In this document: positions 7,660 to 12,408 of the stretch, one piece after another | How the letters are laid out: every line of letters starts with the position of its first letter | How positions within the stretch are numbered: the stretch's first letter is position 1 | DNA from: Flavobacterium sp. | Lineage (GTDB): Bacteria; Bacteroidota; Bacteroidia; Flavobacteriales; Flavobacteriaceae | Length of the DNA: 12,408 bases | Assembly: GCA_030153045.1 (NCBI GenBank) | Contig: JASLID010000089.1 | Location: forward strand, 1-12,408 | Reading direction: 5' to 3' | Made by a program: the position numbers and the translations under genes | Notes under the pieces: model-generated | The model's database searches: none | The model's input: only the letters and a program-made list of their open reading frames with translations | Told to the model about the DNA's origin: nothing

Positions 7660-8973
7660 CTATTTTACTAATGAAACAAACTGTTTCAATTTCCCGCTTT
7701 TACTGCGTTCCAACCTTTCTTTTCTAATAAAAGTAAAAACCAAACCGCTTTCTAAATAAGTTGTTATGGCTTTTTCGATGTTTTGAATTTGAATTTCTTT
7801 CAATTCGAATTCACTGACATACTCAACCTCAAAAGTATCAATTTTTGTTTGTTTGATAATAAATTCTTTTACATTTCCGTCATCTTCAATAATGCTTTTG
7901 GTCACATAGTAAAAAGTTAGTCCTGGCGATTTTTTACCACTTGGTAAAAGAGCAACATCGTTCGTTCTTCCAATTAATTTTTTAAGAATGGGTTTTTGTA
8001 AAGTGCTTCTTTCGTCCAGAATTCCAATATCTCCAATATCATATCGAATAAACGGATGTGCTTTGTTGAATAAGGAAGTAATCACCACACGTCCTTCTCT
8101 CCCATATGGTAAAACGTTATTGTTTTCATCCAAAATTTCCACATAAAGTGTTTCAGCATTGACTTGCCATTTGTCATTTGTGTTTTGAAAAGCGATTAAA
8201 TCCAGTTCAGAAGCACCGTATTCGTTGACCACAGGAATGCCAAATTGTTTTTCGAGCAATATTTTATCTTCTTCAAATAACATTTCTGAAGTGACAATGC
8301 AAACTTTAAGAGTTGGACAAACTTCTTTTAAAACAATATTTTTCGATTGTAAAAATTTTGCAAATAAAACGATGGAGCTGGTGTAACCATTGATGTAATC
8401 AAAATGTTTTTGTTTGAATTTCAGTAACACTTTTTCCAGAACTTCATCAGATAAATTAAAAATGGTAAAGCGGTAACGATGACTTAAAAAATCTTTAATT
8501 CGTTCTTTGGTGTTGCCTATAAAATCTAATGGTATTCCGTAAAAACGTGCTTGTAATGAATGATTAAAATCAATTCCATACCAACCAAATCTATAAATAT
8601 TCGAAGCCCAAGTCATTGCATGAGCGTATTTGTCTTTTGCAAAAATGAAAGGATCGCCACTAGACCCAGAAGTTTTATTAACGTAAACCGTTTTTTCGGA
8701 ATACCCCTTGGAAAGTCTTTCAGACAATAGTTTTTGGAAATCTTTTTTCTGCATGATAGGAATTTCATCCCAATTTTCAACAGAAGATTTACCTAAAAAA
8801 CTGTGGTAATAAGTGTTGTTCTGCAAATGAAAATCAATTATTTCTTTCTTCTTCGCTTCAACAAATTGTTGGTGTTCTTCTTCCGATAAGGAAACAATTT
8901 TATTCAATTCAGCTTTGGCTTTCTTCATTTGAAAACCATTTATTTTTAGCGTTAAATCGAATAATTTGAACAT
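7660..8973 (-). CDS. CapK / phenylacetate-CoA-ligase-like adenylate-forming enzyme
   Basis: A member of the ANL adenylate-forming superfamily of the CapK type found in polysaccharide loci. It would activate a carboxylic acid as an acyl-AMP, possibly for modification of the polymer; substrate and acceptor are unknown. In the 437-residue form the motifs are the P-loop TSGSSGDP at 101-108, NGYTSS at 195-200, NEYGASE at 250-256, RYDIGD at 310-315 with the ribose-binding Asp, LIGRTNDV at 333-340, and a C-terminal RSKSGKLKQ near 423-431 containing the catalytic Lys expected in the mobile domain. All core motifs look intact. I chose ATG at 8973 because a good -7 promoter element (8992-8999) lies just upstream. 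The frame also extends to a GTG at 9015, which would put the promoter inside the gene. It is first in a three-gene - operon. No acyl carrier protein gene is nearby. Confidence 0.85.
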   Translation of the reverse strand: MFKLFDLTLKINGFQMKKAKAELNKIVSLSEEEHQQFVEAKKKEIIDFHLQNNTYYHSFLGKSSVENWDEIPIMQKKDFQKLLSERLSKGYSEKTVYVNKTSGSSGDPFIFAKDKYAHAMTWASNIYRFGWYGIDFNHSLQARFYGIPLDFIGNTKERIKDFLSHRYRFTIFNLSDEVLEKVLLKFKQKHFDYINGYTSSIVLFAKFLQSKNIVLKEVCPTLKVCIVTSEMLFEEDKILLEKQFGIPVVNEYGASELDLIAFQNTNDKWQVNAETLYVEILDENNNVLPYGREGRVVITSLFNKAHPFIRYDIGDIGILDERSTLQKPILKKLIGRTNDVALLPSGKKSPGLTFYYVTKSIIEDDGNVKEFIIKQTKIDTFEVEYVSEFELKEIQIQNIEKAITTYLESGLVFTFIRKERLERSKSGKLKQFVSLVK

Positions 8974-8991
8974 TGTATCTCGAATTTTTCT

Positions 8992-8999
8992 CAAAAATA
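8992..8999 (-). promoter_or_regulatory. Putative -7 promoter element for the capK-wecB-GT4 operon
   Basis: Read on the - strand this is TATTTTTG, an exact fit to the Bacteroidota -7 consensus TAnnTTTG. It ends 18 bases before the chosen ATG at 8973. I do not see a convincing -33 TTG at the usual distance, so the call rests on the -7 element and its position. Confidence 0.5.
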
Positions 9000-9064
9000 A
9001 CAAAACAAATGTCACATTCTTACTAATTTTTACCGAATCTCTTTTACTAAACCATAAAACGAAC

Positions 9065-9072
9065 TATTTTTG
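9065..9072 (+). promoter_or_regulatory. Putative -7 promoter element for purD
   Basis: TATTTTTG matches the Bacteroidota -7 consensus TAnnTTTG and ends 25 bases before the purD ATG. A loose -33 candidate, TTTTAC at 9042-9047, sits 17 bases upstream. It is divergent from the CapK-operon element, with both inside the largest intergenic gap of the window. No purine-responsive riboswitch or operator was recognised. Confidence 0.5.
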
Positions 9073-9097
9073 CACCACAAACAAACACAACTACACA

Positions 9098-10372
9098 ATG
9101 ACAATTTTACTACTTGGTTCTGGCGGAAGAGAACATGCTTTGGCTTGGAAAATGTTACAAAGCACAAAATGCAACAATCTTTTTGTAGCTCCTGGAAATG
9201 CCGGAACAGCACAAATAGCCACAAATGTTAATTTAAATCCACTTGATTTTGAAAGCATAAAAGAATTTGTAATTCAAAACCAGGTCAATATGGTTGTGGT
9301 GGGTCCTGAAGACCCATTGGTTTTAGGGATTTATGATTTCTTTAAAAATGATGCAGATTTGAAGGATATTCCAGTTATTGGCCCATCAAAAAAAGGAGCA
9401 CAATTAGAAGGAAGTAAAGAATTTGCCAAAGAGTTTTTGGTTAGACATAATATTCCAACGGCCGCTTACGATAGTTTTACCAAAGAAACCGTTGAAGCAG
9501 GATGCGAATTTTTAACCACGCTACAGCCTCCATATGTTCTTAAAGCGGATGGTTTGGCAGCTGGAAAAGGAGTTTTGATCATTAACAATTTAGCCGAAGC
9601 ACAACAAGAGCTTAGAAATATGTTGGTTGATGCAAAATTTGGAGAAGCTTCTTCAAAGGTGGTTATTGAAGAATTTTTAGATGGAATCGAATTGAGTTGT
9701 TTCGTTTTAACCGACGGGAAAAACTATAAAATATTACCAACTGCCAAAGACTATAAAAGAATAGGCGACGGCGATACTGGTTTAAACACAGGTGGAATGG
9801 GTGCAGTTTCGCCAGTACCATTTGCCGATCAGGTTTTGCTGGAAAAAATAGAAACCCGAATTGTAAAGCCAACTATTGATGGTTTTCAAAAGGACGGAAT
9901 CGAATACAAAGGTTTTGTATTTATTGGTTTAATCAATGTAAAGAACGAACCTATTGTGATTGAATACAATGTCCGTATGGGTGATCCTGAAACAGAAGTG
10001 GTAATGCCAAGAATTAAATCAGATTTAGTTGAATTGTTTGAAGCGGTTGCCAATCAGAAATTAGATGAAGTCTCTTTAGAAATAGATGAAAGAAGCGCCA
10101 CAACTATTATTATTGCTTCTGGTGGTTATCCGGAAGAGTATGAAAAAGGGAAAGTAATTTCAGGTATTGAAAACGTGGAAGATTCTATTGTATTTCATGC
10201 CGGAACGAAATTCGAAAACGAAAATATTGTATCAAACGGAGGCCGAGTATTGGCTATAACCTCATATGGAGATGATTTTCAAGAGGCCATAAAAAAATCT
10301 TATCAAAGCATAGCAAAGCTACATTTTGATAAGATGTATTTTAGAAAAGATATTGGCAATGACTTAAAATAA
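9098..10372 (+). CDS. purD: Phosphoribosylamine--glycine ligase (GAR synthetase)
   Basis: This enzyme of de novo purine synthesis joins glycine to 5-phosphoribosylamine with ATP, in the cytoplasm. The 424-residue ATP-grasp protein starts MTILLLGSGGREHALAW, the standard PurD N-terminus, so ATG 9098 is chosen although the frame is open back to 8966. Further marks are VVGPEDPLV at 67-75, GPSKKGAQLEGSK at 95-107, KADGLAAGKGV at 149-159, NTGGMGAVSPVP at 230-241 and the PurD signature NVRMGDPETE at 291-300. It appears to be monocistronic: its own promoter lies upstream, and a strong hairpin overlaps its stop codon. It borders the polysaccharide cluster and probably marks the start of conserved chromosome. 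All motifs are intact. Confidence 0.97.
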   Translation: MTILLLGSGGREHALAWKMLQSTKCNNLFVAPGNAGTAQIATNVNLNPLDFESIKEFVIQNQVNMVVVGPEDPLVLGIYDFFKNDADLKDIPVIGPSKKGAQLEGSKEFAKEFLVRHNIPTAAYDSFTKETVEAGCEFLTTLQPPYVLKADGLAAGKGVLIINNLAEAQQELRNMLVDAKFGEASSKVVIEEFLDGIELSCFVLTDGKNYKILPTAKDYKRIGDGDTGLNTGGMGAVSPVPFADQVLLEKIETRIVKPTIDGFQKDGIEYKGFVFIGLINVKNEPIVIEYNVRMGDPETEVVMPRIKSDLVELFEAVANQKLDEVSLEIDERSATTIIIASGGYPEEYEKGKVISGIENVEDSIVFHAGTKFENENIVSNGGRVLAITSYGDDFQEAIKKSYQSIAKLHFDKMYFRKDIGNDLK

Positions 10373-10396
10373 ACCGTTGGTTAACGGCTTATTTTA
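10365..10396. terminator. Bidirectional intrinsic terminator between purD and the small membrane protein gene
   Basis: An inverted repeat with arms TAAAATAAACCGTT (10365-10378) and AACGGCTTATTTTA (10383-10396) around a GGTT loop. Thirteen of 14 positions pair, with one A/C mismatch at 10373/10388. The AT-rich outer stem supplies a T-rich tail on both strands, so it can terminate purD (+) and the convergent gene (-). Both stop codons (10370-10372 and 10389-10391) lie inside the stem. Confidence 0.85.
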
Positions 10397-10628
10397 AGAA
10401 AGAATGAGCCGTTGTATCTTGGTTTTCCTCGCCGTTATCTTCGTGTTTTTTGATCTGGATGGTCCAATAGTATATGTAGTAACAAATAAGTCCCCATAGG
10501 ATCCAATTGAAAATATTAGCAACCCACCAACCCCAAACAGGTTCGATTTCGGCAAAACGTAAAACGTCGTGTATTGCAAAAAATATTTCTTCAAATAACC
10601 ACTGAATTGCTTCAAAAAATGATTTCAT
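10389..10628 (-). CDS. Small Trp-rich single-pass membrane protein (DUF6341-like)
   Basis: A 79-residue protein of unknown function. It has an amphipathic N-terminus (SFFEAIQWLFEEIFFAIHD), one clear membrane segment at about 35-57 (WVANIFNWILWGLICYYIYY), and a short charged, hydrophilic tail (KKHEDNGEENQD). Seven of its residues are tryptophan. It resembles small flavobacterial proteins that I recall as DUF6341; I am only moderately sure of the number. Coding potential is supported by a good -7 element upstream, a terminator at its stop, and a position in a gap otherwise unexplained. A 73-residue frame on the same strand (10394-10615) overlaps it and is rejected as a shadow. It is divergent from the multi-pass membrane gene, with 46 bases between starts, which hints at linked function. 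Confidence 0.75.
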   Translation of the reverse strand: MKSFFEAIQWLFEEIFFAIHDVLRFAEIEPVWGWWVANIFNWILWGLICYYIYYWTIQIKKHEDNGEENQDTTAHSFLK

Positions 10629-10641
10629 CTTTTTTATGTAT

Positions 10642-10649
10642 TATATTTA
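10642..10649 (+). promoter_or_regulatory. Weak -7 promoter candidate for the DUF6427-like gene
   Basis: TATATTTA differs from TAnnTTTG only at the last base and ends 25 bases before the ATG at 10675, the same spacing as the other elements in this window. Surrounding DNA is very AT-rich, so chance matches are likely. Confidence 0.25.
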
Positions 10650-10654
10650 CAAAG

Positions 10655-10662
10655 CAAAAATA
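10655..10662 (-). promoter_or_regulatory. Putative -7 promoter element for the small membrane protein gene
   Basis: The - strand reads TATTTTTG, an exact TAnnTTTG match ending 26 bases before the ATG at 10628. It lies in a 46-base divergent intergenic region. The -33 box would fall within or near the opposite gene and is not obvious. Confidence 0.45.
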
Positions 10663-10674
10663 TAAAATATACTT

Positions 10675-11607
10675 ATGATAACAAGTGTTTTTAGTAAATC
10701 TAGACCAATAAATTATATTTTAATTACCACTTTGTTGGTTTTGTGCTTTTTGTTATTCCAATTCCAATCTAATTTCAACACTATTTCTCTTTATGAAATA
10801 GGTAGAAAAGCCTTTTTATTAGTGCTTTTAGTAGGGTCATTATTTATGACTAATTTTATTACCAAGAAGAACGGATTGAGTAAGGACAATAGTTTTACGT
10901 TTTTATTATTCTTTGTTTTTTTGATTTTATTTCCGAAAACACTTTCTAATACAGCATTGATTATCTCCAACACATTTATATTACTCGCTTTAAGAAGGCT
11001 AATTTCGATGCAATCGTTAATCACGCCAAAAGAGAAAATTTTTGATGCGTCTTTATGGATTTTTACAGCCAGTATTTTTAATTTTTGGTGTATTTTGTTT
11101 ATTCTAGTGGTATTTGCTTCTGTTATTTTTCACGTTTCGCGCGATTATAGAAACTGGATTATCCCAATTATTGCCTTTTTTACGGTCATTATTATAGGTG
11201 TTTTGACGGCGTTAATTTTTAATCCGAATTACATCCATACCTATATTCAGCAAATCGTAATAGATTTCGATTTGAAATATATTGAAAACATATTCCAGAA
11301 CGTTGCTATTGCTATTTATATCGTTGTGGCTTTAGTTGGATTTGTAACCATGTTTATCATCTTACCACATAAATTATCAAACTTACAATCAGCGTATAGA
11401 AAAATAATTTTCTCCTTTATTATAGGATTAGTGGTTTACTTCATTTCACCAAACAAAGACAATAGTTACTTGATATACACTTTTGTACCCGTAGCCATTA
11501 TGCTAACAAATTACTTAGAAACGATTCACAGATACTGGATTAAAGAAACCATTTTAGGAATTATTATTTCTGCCAGTGTAATTACTTTCGTGCTACAAAT
11601 GTTATAA
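10675..11607 (+). CDS. Multi-pass inner-membrane protein (DUF6427-like)
   Basis: A 310-residue integral membrane protein of unknown function. I count about ten hydrophobic segments, near residues 13-30, 45-62, 72-86, 92-108, 125-136, 137-152, 160-180, 208-231, 241-257, 264-280 and 291-308; the two around 125-152 may be one hairpin or one long helix. Motif-like stretches in the loops are LALRRLISMQSL (104-115), PKEKIFDASLWIF (118-130) and HVSRDYRNW (153-161), which I associate with the flavobacterial family DUF6427. No transporter signature or catalytic motif is recognised. The start ATG gives the typical MITSVFSKS beginning. It is convergent with upp, overlapping by six bases at the 3' end, and divergent from the small membrane protein. 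A role near nucleobase uptake is only a guess from its neighbours purD and upp. Confidence 0.85.
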   Translation: MITSVFSKSRPINYILITTLLVLCFLLFQFQSNFNTISLYEIGRKAFLLVLLVGSLFMTNFITKKNGLSKDNSFTFLLFFVFLILFPKTLSNTALIISNTFILLALRRLISMQSLITPKEKIFDASLWIFTASIFNFWCILFILVVFASVIFHVSRDYRNWIIPIIAFFTVIIIGVLTALIFNPNYIHTYIQQIVIDFDLKYIENIFQNVAIAIYIVVALVGFVTMFIILPHKLSNLQSAYRKIIFSFIIGLVVYFISPNKDNSYLIYTFVPVAIMLTNYLETIHRYWIKETILGIIISASVITFVLQML

Positions 11608-12255
11608 TTTACTGCCGTAAGCTAAGTCACCAGCATCACCCAATCCTGGAATAATGTAGTTTTTTTCGTTTAATTTCTCGTCGAGTGCAGCTACCCATAA
11701 ATGACAGTTGTCCGGTAGATTTTTTTGTAAATATTCAATTCCTTCAGGAGCGGCAATAACTACGGCAAGGTGAATTTCTTTTGGTTTTTGTTCTAAATGT
11801 AATTTATTTAAAACCGCCACCATCGATTGTCCTGTGGCTAACATGGGGTCAATCAAAATTAGATTTTTTCCATGAAAAGAAGGAGCTGCTTGGTATTCTA
11901 CTAAAATATCAAAAGCATCGTCATTGTTATAATGATGTCTGTAAGCCGAAACAAATCCGTTCTCAGCATCATCAAAAAAGTTCATAAAACCCTGATGCAA
12001 AGCCAAACCGGCACGCAAAATAGAACACAAAACCACCGAATCAGCAATAGTAGTCGTTTTCTTTATTCCTAAAGGTGTCTGAACATCAATGTTTTTATAT
12101 TCTAAAGTTTTGCTTAACTCGTAAGCCATGATTTCGCCAATGCGCTCAATGTTTTTTCTAAAACGCATACTGTCTTTTTGAATAGTTACATCGCGAATTT
12201 GCGCTAGAAAATGATTAAGAATACTGTTTTGTTCAGAAATATAGTGGATGTGCAT
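11602..12255 (-). CDS. upp: Uracil phosphoribosyltransferase
   Basis: A cytoplasmic pyrimidine salvage enzyme that makes UMP from uracil and PRPP. At 217 residues it matches the family. Visible marks are the RFRKNIERIG helix region at 31-40, LRAGLALHQG at 80-89, the PRPP-binding loop ILIDPMLATGQSM at 133-145, and the C-terminal uracil-binding stretch PGLGDAGDLAYG at 203-214, where most UPRTs I know read GDAGDRxFGT. The substitution of L for R and Y for F in that stretch is a common kind of variation and the core GDAGD is intact. The ATG at 12253-12255 gives MHIHYISEQNS, a natural start. It is convergent with the DUF6427-like gene, overlapping by six bases with no room for a separate terminator. 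Confidence 0.96.
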   Translation of the reverse strand: MHIHYISEQNSILNHFLAQIRDVTIQKDSMRFRKNIERIGEIMAYELSKTLEYKNIDVQTPLGIKKTTTIADSVVLCSILRAGLALHQGFMNFFDDAENGFVSAYRHHYNNDDAFDILVEYQAAPSFHGKNLILIDPMLATGQSMVAVLNKLHLEQKPKEIHLAVVIAAPEGIEYLQKNLPDNCHLWVAALDEKLNEKNYIIPGLGDAGDLAYGSKL

Positions 12256-12282
12256 CAGAATATAAATTTTATAAATTCAGGA

Positions 12283-12290
12283 TAAAAGTA
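12283..12290 (-). promoter_or_regulatory. Weak -7 promoter candidate for upp
   Basis: On the - strand this reads TACTTTTA, one base off TAnnTTTG, and ends 27 bases before the upp ATG. It abuts an inverted repeat (TACAAAAA at 12289-12296 and TTTTTGTA at 12304-12311) shared with the divergent promoter. Confidence 0.25.
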
Positions 12291-12301
12291 CAAAAAAACG
12301 C

Positions 12302-12309
12302 TATTTTTG
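12302..12309 (+). promoter_or_regulatory. Putative -7 promoter element for the DUF4254-like gene
   Basis: TATTTTTG is an exact TAnnTTTG match ending 22 bases before the ATG at 12332. It overlaps the right arm of a small inverted repeat centred near 12300. No clear -33 box is visible. Confidence 0.45.
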
Positions 12310-12331
12310 TAGAAATAAAACACATAAAACT

Positions 12332-12408
12332 ATGTTTGCTGAATTTGCTTTTCCCATTTTTGAAAAATGTATAGCCGATTATCATATAATTGACGATGTT
12401 TATCAACC
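12332..12408 (+). CDS. N-terminus of a DUF4254-like protein (3' partial)
   Basis: An open frame runs from ATG at 12332 off the right edge, giving 25 full codons that start MFAEFAFPIFEKCIADYH and continue IIDDVYQ. The pattern of an aromatic-rich start followed by IFE..I.DYH..D resembles flavobacterial DUF4254 proteins as I remember them, which often sit next to family 9 glycosyltransferases. Too little is present to confirm this. A -7 element 22 bases upstream supports it as a real gene start. It is divergent from upp. Confidence 0.55.
   Translation, partial: MFAEFAFPIFEKCIADYHIIDDVYQ

Noticed and set aside
8974..9015. GTG start at 9015 for the CapK-like gene
   Set aside because: It adds 14 hydrophobic residues that look untranslated, and the TATTTTTG promoter element at 8992-8999 would fall inside the coding region. 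ATG 8973 is simpler.
8966..9097. N-terminal extension of purD (44 residues upstream of ATG 9098)
   Set aside because: The extension is not PurD-like and would place the promoter element inside the gene. The conserved start MTILLLGSGGREH fits ATG 9098.
10394..10615. 73-residue frame on the - strand overlapping the small membrane protein
   Set aside because: Shares the same DNA in another frame. The 79-residue frame has the better membrane segment, start spacing from the promoter, and stop within the terminator.
1..12408. Defence system, CRISPR array, transposon, prophage or tRNA
   Set aside because: Read on both strands: no regularly spaced repeats, transposase or integrase motifs, terminal inverted repeats with target duplications, or cloverleaf-like sequence were seen.

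Overview
The window looks like a chromosomal segment of a member of the Flavobacteriaceae, probably Flavobacterium or a close relative. The DNA is AT-rich, starts lack Shine-Dalgarno sequences, intergenic -7 elements match the Bacteroidota TAnnTTTG form, and several proteins belong to families I know mainly from flavobacteria (DUF6909-, DUF6341-, DUF6427- and DUF4254-like). No tRNA, rRNA, CRISPR array, insertion sequence or phage gene was seen. Coding density is very high: the largest gap between genes is 124 bases (8974-9097), so no gene-free stretch reaches 300 bases.

Left block, + strand, 2-5386: five genes packed as one operon whose promoter lies off the left edge. They are a nucleoside-phosphorylase-fold protein resembling AMP nucleosidase (5' end cut by the window), rfbC and rfbD (last two steps to dTDP-L-rhamnose), a UDP-glucuronate decarboxylase-type SDR (UDP-xylose), and a polyprenyl-phosphate sugar-phosphate transferase that would start a lipid-linked polysaccharide. 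Joins are 1- or 7-base overlaps or 2-3 base gaps.

Middle block, - strand, 9015-5383: a three-gene operon running the opposite way, in the order CapK-like adenylate-forming enzyme, non-hydrolysing UDP-GlcNAc 2-epimerase (wecB type), and a WbuB-like family 4 glycosyltransferase. It meets the left block tail to tail with stop codons overlapping by four bases. Together the two blocks form one end of a surface polysaccharide (O-antigen or capsule) locus: nucleotide sugars (dTDP-rhamnose, UDP-xylose, UDP-ManNAc), an initiating transferase, an elongating glycosyltransferase and a possible acyl-activating enzyme. The rfbA, rfbB, UDP-glucose dehydrogenase, flippase and polymerase functions are not in the window.

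Right block, 9098-12408: housekeeping. purD (+) is followed by a near-perfect bidirectional terminator and a small Trp-rich membrane protein (-). A divergent multi-pass membrane protein (+) then meets upp (uracil phosphoribosyltransferase, -) tail to tail. The start of a DUF4254-like gene (+) runs off the right edge.

Nothing here is clearly a new defence or mobile system. The most notable points are the coupling of a nucleosidase-like enzyme to rhamnose genes, the orphan CapK-type enzyme, the two uncharacterised membrane proteins between purD and upp, and repeated identical promoter elements.
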